Positions 1 through 11,468 of a DNA stretch of 64,000 nt are shown piece by piece (the first letter of the stretch is position 1; each line of letters starts with the position of its first letter). The stretch is from NCBI GenBank assembly GCA_037355855.1, contig CM074761.1:4359346-4423345 (forward strand). The letters run 5' to 3'. The notes beneath the pieces are model-generated. The model saw only the letters and a list, made by a program, of their open reading frames with translations. It was not told the DNA's origin and made no database searches. A program made the position numbers and the translations under genes. The DNA comes from Pseudo-nitzschia pungens. Lineage: Eukaryota > Bacillariophyta > Bacillariophyceae > Bacillariales > Bacillariaceae.

Positions 1-723
1 GAATTCCAAGGTGTTATTGCTTGTGACAGCCTTGGCAGTTTCGTTCGGACTGGGTGAAATCAACCATTCCATGTTGATTCTGTCGCAGTCGCCCGTCTTG
101 CGATCGAGCTTGAACAGAACCGGAAATGCCTTGTGTGCGGCTGCACTGTACACCAGCACGTCAGAATCCTCCGTGATCACGGCATCGGCGACACCGTCCA
201 ACACCAAACGCGTCAATTGGCTATCGGCTTCGTGCGGACTGTTGACAAAAAACACGCGACCATAGGCGCGGAAGGCCTTCTCGACCTCGCGGATCACTGC
301 TCGTGTGAAATCATCTTTTATGCGGATGCAAGATTTGTACTTGTCTTCGGCCTTCCATTTCTGGCCGATTCTTTTGAAACGCCTCGCCTCTGCCAGATTT
401 TGTTGGCGTCTTTGATCGCGATCCTGGGTTTCGTCCGCTTTGAGAGGAATGCGCTTGCCATCCATCACCAAATAGACTGCTCGGATCCCAAATGTCTCGA
501 TCAGTTCCTTGCATCTCGCCGTGATGTATCTCGCGGAAACAAGAACGCAAGCTTGATCGAGACGACCACTGTCCGTGGACTCGACAAATTTTTCCGAGAT
601 GGAATACACGCTTTTGTGCATCCACGAACTCGTATCGACTGCAACGATGCCACTGCGGTAATTTCTGAGATTGTCCTTGACGGTACAGAACGCAAGAGCC
701 TTGTGCAATCCTTTGATTCCCAT
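1..723 (-). CDS. EXO1: EXO1-like 5' nuclease (Rad2/XPG family), N-terminal part, cut by window edge
   Basis: The minus strand reads 241 uninterrupted codons from the ATG at 723 to the window edge, so only the N-terminal catalytic half is seen. It opens with MGIKGLHKAL. Metal-site motifs of the Rad2/XPG family are present: VAVDTSSWMHK with Asp30, VMDG with Asp88, EAD at 165-167 and TEDSD at 184-188. The segment between the XPG-N and XPG-I blocks, with the helical CIRIKDDFTRAVI stretch, is spaced as in exonuclease 1 rather than FEN1. EXO1 is a nuclear 5'-3' exonuclease and flap nuclease used in mismatch repair and double-strand-break resection; that role is taken from the family. The gene is head to head with the SDR gene at 1652, with about 930 bp between the starts. 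No intron or frameshift is seen in the visible part. XPG or another Rad2 paralogue is less likely. Confidence 0.85.
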   Translation of the reverse strand, partial: MGIKGLHKALAFCTVKDNLRNYRSGIVAVDTSSWMHKSVYSISEKFVESTDSGRLDQACVLVSARYITARCKELIETFGIRAVYLVMDGKRIPLKADETQDRDQRRQQNLAEARRFKRIGQKWKAEDKYKSCIRIKDDFTRAVIREVEKAFRAYGRVFFVNSPHEADSQLTRLVLDGVADAVITEDSDVLVYSAAAHKAFPVLFKLDRKTGDCDRINMEWLISPSPNETAKAVTSNNTLEF

Positions 724-1651
724 CTTGCCGTTGGCCGGTAACCAATGCAGACCACGCTATAGTGGTGCAAAGAAAAACGGTCTGTTTCCAAAGCAAATGA
801 TCGATTCCCACTTCGTGCCTGTTTTCTCCAAGATTGATTGATTCCGGTTGATTGCAACGCCAACGCCAACGACTGAGATTGGTACTACTCGGGATATTCT
901 ACTTTTCTTTGGAATGACATTGAATCTGGTAATACGTTGCACACTACCGGAAGCCGATCGCCTATCTATGGCGCTGTTGTCGATGATTCCCGCAGCTGCG
1001 ATTGTCGAAAGAAGCAAGTCCAGGAAATTATCTTTCTCTGCTTCCGTTACAATGGCTTCATCGGAGCCGCAATCTCAAAAACGGTAAGATTACGAGTAAT
1101 TGGATCATGGGAACAGGACGCAGCAAACGGGTTTCCCTTAGTACTCGTACTCGAGCCTGCGACGTAGATGTACGGTAGAAATTGTTGGTGAAACAATTTT
1201 GTTCAAAACAAATTACGGCGCGAACATTTCAACGCGTGGTTTCGCGCGAAAATCCCATCGACCCACGTCTCGACTCAAAATCAAAATGCGTCATCTTCAT
1301 CATGTCGACGATGATGATGATTCATTCATCACTCATGCCGTCTTACATCTTAGCCTTACCTACAGGAAGTAATCCTATCCATCCTGGCGCTGACCGAAGA
1401 TGATTTTGTTTTGATATCTGATTGCGAACAATTCACTAGTGACACATTATTTCTTGATTGCCTACACTCCGACTCTGTGAGCCGCTTCGGTTGGTTATTG
1501 CCTCTGTTGACTCGTTCGTTTGTTCCGATACTCAATCAATCGATCCATTCTTTTGTTCCGAGATTTCGACTGGCCGCAGCGATGATCCGTCTCCAGCAAC
1601 GACTCTCGGACCTTTGTCTGTTCCTCCTTTGTTGGGGTCCTCTCGCGCGTT
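724..1651. other. Divergent intergenic region, EXO1-like / SDR
   Basis: About 930 bp lie between two head-to-head starts. Open frames here are short and show no family resemblance. I see no RNA gene. The stretch presumably holds both promoters, but no specific site can be named. Confidence 0.5.
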
Positions 1652-2627
1652 ATGCAATCGCAGTGTGTCCACGGAGCAACCGACGCGGGCTGGAATTTGC
1701 CTCCCAAAAGCACAGCGGTTGTCACCGGCGGAACGAAGGGGATCGGAAAGGTACGTGCTGCATCGTGCTACGGACGGAGGCAAACCAAAGAGTGCTTCGC
1801 CGTTGTTTTCGACAAAACAAACAAAGAATTTTGATCCAACGGTGGCTGTTGTTCTCCTTCTCAATGACTTCGCGTAACTATTTTTCCAGGCCGTGGTCGA
1901 GGAATTGGCCAAGAAAGGATGCCGCATACTCATTTGCAGCCGAAAGCAGGACGACTTGACTCGTGTGACGAAAGAATGGAACGAAGCGCAGGGATTTGAT
2001 GTCACGGGGGTTTGCGCGGACGTCTCCACCTCGGGCGGATTGGACTCGCTCTATACCGAGATCGAACACTGGCTTGGTGACGAGGGTCGCTTGGATATTT
2101 TGGTCAACAACGTGGGAATGAACATCCGAAAGCCATCGGTGGAATACACCAAAGAAGATACGCAAACCGTGTGGAAGACCAACTTCGATTCCATGTTTGA
2201 TCTGACCATGAAATGTTACCCTCTCCTAAAGCGCAACCCCGGAGAACAATCAAGCTCCGTGATCAACATTGGATCCGTTGCGGGAGTCACGTGCATGAAG
2301 TCGGGGACGCCCTACGCGGCCACCAAGGCAGCGATGAACCAGCTCACGGGAAATCTTGCCTGCGAATGGGGGTTGGACGGAATTCGTGTCAATTGCGTCG
2401 CTCCGTGGTACATCAACACCGAACTAGCGAAGCAAGTTCTGAAAGACGAGGCATACCTGAAATCGGTCGTGGAGAGGACTCCCATGGGTCGAGTCGGAGA
2501 ACCCGACGAAGTCGCCGGATTGGTCGCCTTTCTCTGCCTGCCGATTGCCCAGTACATCACTGGACAGGTCATTTCTGTGGACGGCGGCTTCACCCGAAAC
2601 GGGTACTACGACAGCTTTTATCGATGA
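1652..2627 (+). CDS. Short-chain dehydrogenase/reductase, tropinone-reductase-like
   Basis: There are two exons, 1652-1750 and 1890-2627, with a 139-bp GT-AG intron ending TTTTTCCAG. The spliced protein has 278 residues. The intron falls directly after the nucleotide-binding glycine motif TGGTKGIG (25-32). Exon 2 carries the classical SDR features: [10 protein letters not shown], the catalytic Ser in NIGSVAGV (about 161), YAATK (Tyr about 174, Lys about 178), [19 protein letters not shown], and a C-terminal GQVISVDGG. The NIRKP, CEW and VAPWYI signatures match plant tropinone reductase-like SDRs, which are NAD(P)H-dependent carbonyl reductases of varied substrate. The substrate cannot be deduced, and tropane chemistry is not implied. 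No clear targeting peptide is visible, so a cytosolic enzyme is most likely. Confidence 0.88.
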
Positions 2628-2910
2628 GAAAGAAGTCTCATCAAAAGTCATCCACAGCACATCCGTGGAAATAATGGGTTAAACACCGCTACATACTTAG
2701 TAAGACGGAGCTATTGATGCATCCGGTATTGTTCTCGAGTGAGTTGATCTCACGGTGAAAAGAGGCTTTGGTGTGTTTCGTTTCTAGTTGCAGCTTGCAT
2801 TGGATTGCCTGTAGTGGACGTTCTGTCGCATTGGCATTTAGCAACACGGGTGTCAACAACAGATCAGTCAATCCAGCGCACGGTTTCGAGCGCACGTTGT
2901 CCCTGTGCCG
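2628..2910. other. Intergenic, no feature seen
   Basis: This short stretch runs from the SDR stop to the first unit of the tandem repeat at 2911. I see no coding sequence with recognisable homology. Confidence 0.4.
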
Positions 2911-3250
2911 TTGATGGAAGGGGACAGTTTCTCCAGTGAAGGCACAACATTCTTTAGGAAGCAATATACCAGTATGGATCTTTGAATTGAATATGTATCA
3001 ATGCAATGGGTCAATTTTGATTTTGTGAAAAACCTCAACGGACCCAGATTAATCCCTGTTGTCTTTTGCAATTGATGGAAGGGAACAGCTTCCTCTCCAT
3101 TGAAGGCACATCAGCATCCTTTAGGAAGGAATATACCAGTATGTAGCTTTGGGATCCAATAGCAATTTTGGGATCTATGGCGTCGATGCAAAGGGTTAGT
3201 TTTGATTTCTTGCAAAACCTCCTTGGGCCTAAAGTTAATCCCTTTTGTCA
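2911..3250. repeat. Degenerate tandem duplication, about 161-bp unit, two copies
   Basis: Unit 1 starts at 2911 and unit 2 at 3072. Both begin TTGATGGAAGGG and share GAAGGCACA, CTTTAGGAAG, ATATACCAGTATG, a GATTTNTTG-AAAACCTC block and TTAATCCC(T/C)-TTGTC in the same order, with scattered substitutions and small indels. No coding potential is evident. Confidence 0.8.
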
Positions 3251-4183
3251 CCCGCCCTCCAGGGTACACGCAGTTAGGTCCAAAGTGCAACCAACTTTAA
3301 ATGCTTGATTGAAAACGATGACTTTCTAGACAGATTTGGATGCAGTCTCTAGAAATCAATACTGTATTGAAGAGGTGTTGTGTCTGCTTGGTTTTGTGTT
3401 GTGTCCCGCGGGTTGGGATACGGTACGAGGCAAATTCATTGCTTCCTGAAAAAGTGAACTCTTGCTATTCTGTTCTCAACGATACACCCTACTACGGTAA
3501 TTATGATGTAGTCGTCTCATAATAATATTATTGTGTTAAATTCATATTACGAAGTAATTTACGTAGTAAACCTTACTTAACTTCGTATTTTTCTCCTTCA
3601 TTTTGAATTGAATACGAAGTACAATGAATCTTGGAAATTTTACGGTAAGTTACCGTTACAGTACTGGAATTTACCTGAGCTCGGTATGTAATATTTATTT
3701 CTAAGTGAAGTGACTTGTATTTTGAATACGTGTACGTACTTTATCTCTCCAAATGCGAAACTGTGGATTGATTCAAAAATGACTAGAATTCTCAGGTTTC
3801 CTCCGCTCCGTCAATTCTTTTCCAAAATATCAACGGTAAGGTACGGTAAGTTAGATATGAATGGTTCACGGATTTACTACCGGTACGTACTCGTACTGCA
3901 CAAATGACAGGAAACGGGCGAATCGGCGAAATTCTCTTTCCGACATCGGCATCTCCATTTTTGTTGGATCGGCCACTCGCAGATGCGGCTCAGATTCGTC
4001 AACACAACTCTGTACCTGGTATGATCGAGGTGAAAAGCAGAAAGTCACACCCCGCTGTAAAAATTGCAGCAACCGTTACAACACGAAGGAGATACAGGAA
4101 ATTCTGCCTTGAGTCTTTGGTGGTGAGCTTGGTCGCAAACCCTTTGTCTGCTGCTCTAGGTCGTGTGACATTCCAATCCATCG
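3251..4183. other. Intergenic AT-rich stretch
   Basis: No gene is recognised. The stretch contains short runs built from GTAC, GGTA and TTAC words and one copy of the recurrent intergenic word GTAAACCTTAC at 3566-3576. Small open frames at 3710-4215 show no conserved motif and are probably 5' flanking sequence of the next gene. Confidence 0.4.
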
Positions 4184-4966
4184 ATGGTCATCAGAACACA
4201 TTACAGTTCCGATGAGGACGCACTGAGACGTCGGCGTAAGCACCAAGATCTTGGAATTGTTGATAAACATGACAGATCACAAACAACGTGGCTATGGCGT
4301 TTGGGCTATCCTTCCTACATTGCAGCATCATCGATGTCGTTCATTGGATATGTCCAGACAATCATCACCCAGCCCAAGAACGACACAACTTCTGACGAGG
4401 CAAAAACAGTAATGGCGAAGAGGTCTTCGTCCAATCTCAGTTCATGTTTCGGTGCGCAAGTTCGTGGAATGTTTAAGGAGTTTCGTAGCAACGGTTTACC
4501 CTGGAAAGGTGATGATTGTCGATCCGTGATAAGCGGTTGCTCTGGGTTGCTCTTCTGTCTTCCTGCTTTCTTCTGCAAGAGCAATCGTCTTGAACAATTC
4601 AATTGGGTTCTACAAGCACTTCTCTCAGTGATGGCAGATTATGTCTACATTGGGACTGACTCATGGATTCACGGTATCGATCGATTCTTCGCAACCACAA
4701 ATGTTTTTGCAATTATAGCAAGAGCAGCTTTCGCTCTTAACGGCAATATCACCATGATTGCCCCGATTCCCATTTCCACGTTTGTATTGGCAAACCGAGC
4801 AAAGGAACAACTAGATTTGAAGGGATGGATTTTCTACCATTTTTTGTGGCATTTGACAGCAAGCGTTGCCGTGACAATCACTGTCCACTTGCTTTTTACA
4901 TGTCCAGATTTCAATCGTGACAACGCAAACTTGGACTCGTCGCCGTTGTATAATCTATGCGGATAA
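4184..4966 (+). CDS. Predicted multi-pass membrane protein, possibly CREST-like
   Basis: A single ATG-started frame encodes 260 residues. A basic N-terminus (about 1-45) is followed by hydrophobic segments near 48-65, 115-132, 145-165, 175-195, 198-215 and 225-245. The paired motifs DYVYIGTDSWIHGIDRFFA and YHFLWHLTASV place Asp, Ser and His residues in one membrane segment and an H-x3-H in the last. That layout resembles the CREST superfamily of membrane hydrolases and receptors (ceramidases, PAQR, Per1, TMEM8). The resemblance is my inference from motif spacing and is not an established assignment. I see no signal peptide, intron or functional neighbour. The frame could still be incomplete at its 5' end. 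Confidence 0.55.
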   Translation: MVIRTHYSSDEDALRRRRKHQDLGIVDKHDRSQTTWLWRLGYPSYIAASSMSFIGYVQTIITQPKNDTTSDEAKTVMAKRSSSNLSSCFGAQVRGMFKEFRSNGLPWKGDDCRSVISGCSGLLFCLPAFFCKSNRLEQFNWVLQALLSVMADYVYIGTDSWIHGIDRFFATTNVFAIIARAAFALNGNITMIAPIPISTFVLANRAKEQLDLKGWIFYHFLWHLTASVAVTITVHLLFTCPDFNRDNANLDSSPLYNLCG

Positions 4967-6604
4967 CTTTTGCATTGCGTTGTCCTTCCAGTTACTTCAC
5001 TAAAAGTAAGATTAACACAGCATAGGTCATTAAAATAAGGCTGAAAAGGGTCACAACACCCCTGTCACACGTACAAAATTTCGATCTCCGTAAAATCCGA
5101 GTTCTTCCCGACCAAACTGTTGTTGAATATCACCGGATAATTTTACATAGGGTCGAACGTTTGTGTCGCCTCCTGCCAGTGCTGATAACTTTTCGATGTC
5201 TAAGAACACCCCTTGAAGAATCGCAAAGAAAATTATGTCGGTGGATGGCTGCCTCTTTGATTTTGTAGTTTCGGACGTTTGACATAAGAAACTTCGAACA
5301 AATATCGTTTCGTGAAATTGATTTGAAAGTCAAATCTAATATTTCGAACAGTCACCATGTAAGAATTGCTTGCCGTTCTCGTATTGTAAAGGGGGGTTGA
5401 TGCGACACGTTCAACAGTGAGGCATTTCAATGTCACTAGCTTTGTAATTGATAAAAGTAAGTTTAAACGATCAAATCAGCGGGGATGATCCATATATGAC
5501 CAGATTATCACGAAGTGCTTCTAGTATTGCTAGTAGTACGAAGTATTTGTTAGATAGGTGCTGCCAATCTCCACGAAAATAGTTCAGGGAACATGAGGTT
5601 ATCGCCTCAATTACTCCGACGTTGCTTGCTTGTTTGCTGTTTGCTGTCTCTGCTCCCAAGCCAAGTACAAGTACGCAAATTGCACAGATTATCAAATTTG
5701 GAAGTCTCTTTCTGAACTTTAAGCAGCATCATTAACTTTGGTGTTCTGAATTTTATCGCCAGCAGCAAGCATATGCGATATGCATGCAAAATTTTCTAGA
5801 ACACATGTATTACATGGCATACCAGGCCGGACTGTACATCAGTAATCTTCTGGTACATGGCATGCCAGGCCGGACTGTACATCAGTAATCTTCTCCAGAG
5901 GTTTCTGGGTTCGAGCTCCCATTTCAAAATTTAAAGCCCCACCTCGTCCTATTATTCTGTGAATGTTTGAGTTCCTCGTCAAACTGCTTCTAGTAAGCGA
6001 GAGTGCCAACATGTTTATACTCAAACCAAAGATGCAAAACATTTCGATGCCCAGTCCGATTCATCAATGAAGCGAGATTGTTCAGAAAGACGGTGAGATG
6101 AGAAACGTGATCGTTGCAGGTTGCTCTAGTCCACTCCTGAAGTTGGTACTACTAGTGATAATGCCATTTCATGAAATCCTGGAGGTGCGTGTGTACAAGC
6201 CGATAAGTAACTTACGTACGTACAAACTCTATAGATTGTTGCAGGTTCCTCTTTCCTAAGTTCGTCGATGCCAATCCTGACTTCGAAATTATGGCGCGAC
6301 AATAATCAATCTGCTCACCAACCACGGCATTTCTATCATCCCTGTTTTTCACAAAATTCAGAAAAAAACATCTCGAGACGATTCTCTCCTCTACGGTGGC
6401 ATACCTCATACCTGGTGAGCTTTTCGTCTTGTGTGACAGGGCTTTTCATCAATTTGCTCTTGTCGGTAGAGTAAATAAACTTGGTAACTGGGTATAAAAT
6501 TGGTCGTGGCTTTCTTGGCCTCCACTTCGTTTAGCACTGTTGACTGGATTCCATTCATCGAAAAATGAAAACAAAAACCGAGAGAAAGCTTGTTTTGTGT
6601 AATC
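4967..6604. other. Intergenic region before helicase gene
   Basis: About 1.6 kb carries only short frames without recognisable motifs. It contains the 40-bp direct duplication at 5813-5893. The last 250 bp upstream of the helicase ATG are pyrimidine-rich and probably 5' UTR or promoter. Confidence 0.4.
5813..5893. repeat. Perfect-to-near-perfect 40-bp tandem duplication
   Basis: The unit ACATGGCATACCAGGCCGGA followed by CTGTACATCAGTAATCTTCT is repeated immediately downstream with an A-to-G change and a one-base adjustment at the junction. The copy number is two. Confidence 0.85.
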
Positions 6605-9600
6605 ATGAAGACGAATTCTGGAGCAACCGATCTAAGGGATGTCAAATCGAAGAAAAAAAAGGCAAAGCGCATCCTGAGACCCGACGAAAAGCAAAAATCC
6701 AAAGAGACCATACCGGTCGGTCTTCCTCCGTTCCAAAGATTCTACGCCGCTCTGTTGAGATCAGAAGCCAATGAATTTTTAGGGGAGAGCAAGGATGTAT
6801 GGAAAATAATCTGCGACCGATTGGCACTGCCAACCGTATCCAGTGCTTTGTCACCCTCATACAGGAACATGAAGGATCATTTCTCGAGTAGAGCGGCTCT
6901 CGTCATCGAGGAAGCGAGACAATCCTTGGCGGACGGTATTAGATTGGTAAAGAACGACACCGAAAAGAATCGAAAGAGAAGTAGCAACAAACATGGATCT
7001 AACAATGCTATGCCAAGACAGTTCTACGACAGACCACCCAATAGAAATCAATACTTCATTTCTATGGATATGTCAATTACAAGGGTAGAGCATAAAGGAA
7101 ACTCAGGCCACTCAATTCTGACTTTTGCTAAAACTTCCGGTCGTTTCACTAGGGACGAGCTTTTCAACCTTCGCCAAGGCACAATTTTCGCTTGCTTGGA
7201 TGGAAAAGCAAGTTATACAATCGACAACATTCATTTAGGCGTGATTCTCCCCCAAAATCGCGAGGAAATGGTCAATTCAAATTCTTTCGTTATAATGATA
7301 TTCAGGAAAATCAAGAAGACAATAAAAGGAAAATGGAAATTGACTCCGATCATTTCGCTCTTGTCGGAACAACGAAAGTTCGAAGCATGTATGAATCAAA
7401 TGGCGACGCCGGTACCATTTCTTCTCCCTCTTCTCGGTAGAAAGAAACCGACTCATATTCGAAGCTTGGGCGATAATTACGATCATAAACAGACATTCAA
7501 TTCCGGTGAAAGACGTAGCAATGAAGACACGCCGGACTCTGATAGTGACTGTGAAGTTTTGGAAGTCGTGGATTTGGAAGCTACTTTTCAAATCCCTCGG
7601 TTGAACACGATGCAAGAAGAGGCTGCAAATGCATTTCTTAAATCAAAAAGCGATACAATCAGCCTCGTGCAAGGGTAGGTCCACTCGTCCTATGATACAA
7701 AATAGGTTACCTTGTTGCTAACAATTGATTCTAACCCAATTTCGATTTGCCTGATTCTCTCTCGGTTGCAGTCCTCCCGGAACTGGAAAGACAACTCTTT
7801 TGACTTCTGTGATATGTCGCTATATTATAGCTTCCAGAAAACTGGAGCACAACAAAAGATGTTTGATGGTGTGTGCACCGACGAACAAGGCGGTCACTGT
7901 GTTATGCAGTCGCTTTCTGAATACGTTCTTGGATGACGAATGCCCGTGCAATGTTGTTTTAATCGGAGACGAGGACAAACTTCTCGAGAACGAAATAAGG
8001 AATAGAGAAAACGCTACTTCGGAAAATCCAAGACTAAGGGAGAGTTTCTTGTACACTTTCATTGACACAATCGAAAATGACTACTTGTACATTCGTAGGA
8101 TTCTCGACAAGGGAAATTTTGGCTTATTCAAACGAATTCTCAAGATTTCCCACCACTTGGAAAAACTTCTGAAACAAAAAATAACAGACTCAGAAGTTGT
8201 TGTGGAAGCGGTTGGTGTTGTCAAGTTGATAGAAAAGTTCAGCAGGCAACGTGACAAACGTTACCCGACTGAAATAATCAACAAACTCGACTTGATCATT
8301 GGGATGATCCGCGCATGGAATCGCGACGAGATATGTCAAGAAATATTGCGAGGAGCAGATGTCATATTTTGCACGTTAGGAAGTAGTGGGAGCTCACTGT
8401 TACGTAAACTGATTGGAGAAGTAGATGATCTTATTGTCGATGAAGCCGCTGCAGCTACTGAACCCGAGATTTACATCCCGTTTCAGTATCTTCCTCGAAG
8501 ACTTCTATGTGTTGGTGATCCAAAACAGCTTCCGGCAACGATAACCAGCCAACTTGCAGAGAAGATGGGCCTAAGCAAAAGCCTTCACGAAAGACTAATG
8601 TACGATTGCAACTATGATCACATCATGTTGGATACACAATATCGAATGAAACCAGCTCTGAGTAAGTTTCCCTCCCACAACTTTTACGAAGGAAAATTGA
8701 TGAACGGTGGAAACGTTATTCGACAGAAATACAGAGCATCAGTGAGCATGATGGATGGCGCTGCATATACGTTGTATCAGATCGATGGAATAGAGCGCCA
8801 AGTGCGATCGGGCTCAATTGAAAATGAAGCAGAAGCAAATGCAGTGGTAGAAATCGTCGATGATCTTAGGCGGATGTCGCGGAATCATTCTCAAAATTGG
8901 TGTTCGGCCAGCCGTTTACGAATCATAACCTTCTATCAGGCTCAAGTGACTTTGATTAAACGCCTGTTATGTAGACGGAACCTTGGAAACGTTCTCGTGG
9001 CAACCGTGGACTCAAGTCAAGGATGCGAAGCAGACTTTGTCATTGTTTCCTTCGTGAGAAGTGAAGGTAAAACTGGAAGAAGTTCTGTCGGATTTGTAGC
9101 GGATGACAGGCGATTAAATGTTGCATTAACTCGGGCCAAGTATCAAATGATTTGCCTCGGGAATATAAATCGAATGGCACTACTTCCTGAAGGAAAGGCT
9201 GGGAGTGTAAAGCGTCTTGCAATTGACGCGATAGATCGCAAATGCGTTCATCAGTTTCCATTTGAAAGTAACTCGTTGAAAAGAACAAGGGATGAAAATA
9301 TTGCCGTCATTTCAACGAATAAGAGAAGAAAATTGCCACCACTGGAAATTGATAAGAAGCGTGAAAGGGATCCTCCAGTGAGAATGAACAATATTGGTAA
9401 TGGTAATACAACTAATCGAGCGGATAACGATTCAAACGCGTCAAGTGAGAGTAGTTCCGACAGCGAGAGCTCGGTAGTGACTTCCAGCAGCAGCTCATCC
9501 AGTAGCACCTCTAGTTCGAGGCTTCAAGATTCTCGAAGACTGGTTTCTAACTTCCGAAGACACGATCAAAATCTGCAAACAAAGAGATCAAGCGCTGAAG

Positions 9601-10043
9601 CGAAAAAGAATCTTGCTGATATTGCATCACCGTCAACGCCTACTACAATTTCAGAGGCAGTAAAAGGCGAAGCTGAGTTGATTGAAAACGAAAAGAATCC
9701 TACGCACGATGAGAACGAATCTATTTTTCATGAAGAAACAACGACGTATCGAACAAAGGAAGGTATTGGATCAATAAAGTGCGAAACTGACTTAACTGCA
9801 GATGAAAGTATTCCCACAAATGAGAACAACGAATCCATTGTCAATGAAGAGGCAACGACAAATCGAGCAAAGGAAGACGATAACAGTTCATCATGCAATG
9901 CTGACGTCGTTTTTTCTCATGCTGCATCCAACGTAGATGAGAGAGCTAATGTTCGAGATCGTCCATGTGAATCAAGGCAATCGAATTCTTCGTTGTTTAG
10001 CAAGAACGAAACTATGGCCGTGTTCGAGAATTTTTCCTTCTAA
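6605..10043 (+). CDS. Superfamily 1 helicase, UPF1/SEN1-like
   Basis: Exons are 6605-7674 and 7772-10043, with a 97-bp intron that splits the Walker A glycine codon. The start is the ATG at 6605, because the frame upstream opens only with TTG. The protein has 1113 residues. Helicase motifs appear in order: GPPGTGKTT (from about 357), CAPTNKAVTVL, VDEAA (about 579), CVGDPKQLPAT, LDTQYRMKPAL, VATVDSSQGCEADFVIVSFV and DDRRLNVALTRAK (about 803). This is the full UPF1-type SF1B set. No UPF1 zinc cluster precedes the core; the N-terminus is basic. The last 280 residues are Ser-, Glu- and Asn-rich and probably disordered. Relatives act on RNA or R-loops in transcription termination and RNA surveillance. 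I place it in the SEN1/SETX/IGHMBP2 group without a firm orthologue. Confidence 0.9.
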
Positions 10044-11468
10044 TCCATGAACAAATCTTACCGAACTACTCGCTTTCAATTTGTGACCGACAAAAATCAT
10101 CAATAGTGCTGTACAGAGATTAGTCATTTGCTTTGAATCTGACTCCTTTAATTCGCAGATTGCATGAGCTTCTAGGTACTCTGAGAGAGTTAAAGAACTT
10201 ATTCCAAAATATAAAGATAGTAAAAACCATTAACTCATTCAAATCAAGGCCTATCACGGGGAACAATCATGGGGAACAATAAATGCATGATTTTAAGTAT
10301 GTTGACAATTCCTTTTGAGTCATTACTACTGTTTGACATCACATGAAGTTCAGTGACTAAGTTCAGATTGCAATGTTTGCTGATTAAGGGGGATTGTTGA
10401 TTTTTGATGGCATCCTCTGTTCTTCTTCTTGCTGCTGTGTAATCCACAACTTTCTTTGTTGCAGGAACACTGGTTGTCATTCGACTGACCCAAAGGGGAG
10501 GAAATTAATATGAGTAGCATACTGGATAATAATGTCCTGTCCAAAAAATATCTGCTCCATTTTTTGATTACTGTCAAGCAGCCACCATCTTCGTGAAAAC
10601 TGTGCTTCTCGGAGAGTGTACGAGTAAGGTTACCGTATGATTTTTGCTGAAGGCTTTTAAAATACTACAGAATTCCTATCAGCTGTTCCCGGGTTTCAGT
10701 AGAAATTAGTAGTCGGGGACGTAGAACCCGGGGACAGCTGATAAGAACTTTGTAGTACCGGTAAACTTATCCATGTATTGAGTAACCTTATGGGATACAA
10801 AGTAAACCTTACTTGTAAGTTACTCGCACGTGTCGGAGGTATTCCCTTCGTTCGAGGTTATAGTGCGGAATAACAGTACTTAACGTATGGCTACGTATTA
10901 CGTACGGAACTCATACTCTTTCTGCCTGAAGGACTGGTCGACTACCAGTACTGTACGCACTGCTACGGGTACTGAGATCTGTAGGGGTGAGATTCAAGGG
11001 TGCAATGGCGCTAACCTTACTTACCGTAAGAAGATATTACCCATAAATTACCAATAAGTAAGGTTTACGACTAAGGTTACGTACGCACCCGTGACCGTCG
11101 GTCCTACCTTACCAGTTTATCTATTAATTTATCAAAATGGGCTTGACTAGTTCGACCAAGATGTCATGTAATTCTAACAGGGACATAACATTCCTACTTT
11201 TTAACCGTCAAACAGAAGCCGTCTTCGTACCGGTAAAACTTCAACAAAACGCACGTACGTACGCGTCTAACACGTTTTCAATTTTAAAAACAACAACATC
11301 TGGGCATTATGTGTCCAGATGACAAGATCACGTTACGAGGAACCCTCATGGAGGGTAATGCTGGTAGTGCCCGTCCGGTTCTGGCAACTAAGGTTTACGG
11401 TCGCCTCACCTTTAAAAAAGCACTCCCTGTTTCCCCTCACATAAAAGACGTCGAAATTGTATTTGAAA
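10044..11468. other. Intergenic region with hairpin and GTAAGGTTAC-type words
   Basis: About 1.4 kb without a recognised gene. It holds the inverted repeat at 10663-10757 and at least five copies of the intergenic word GTAAGGTTAC, GTAAACCTTAC or close variants (10624, 10782, 10802, 11058, 11072). It is also rich in GTAC and CGTA runs. Confidence 0.5.
10663..10757. repeat. Long imperfect inverted repeat (33-nt arms, 29-nt loop)
   Basis: Arms 10663-10695 and 10725-10757 are complementary at 29 of 33 positions, and two of the four mismatches would be G-U pairs in RNA. The loop is 29 nt. It could be a foldback mobile-element remnant or a transcribed hairpin. Confidence 0.75.

Noticed and set aside
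133..741. 202-codon plus-strand frame at the left end
   Set aside because: Antisense of the EXO1-like gene, whose metal-binding motifs are on the minus strand.
5900..5935. GGGTTCGAGCTCCC, resembling a tRNA T-arm
   Set aside because: No matching acceptor stem, anticodon arm or D-arm could be found around it.
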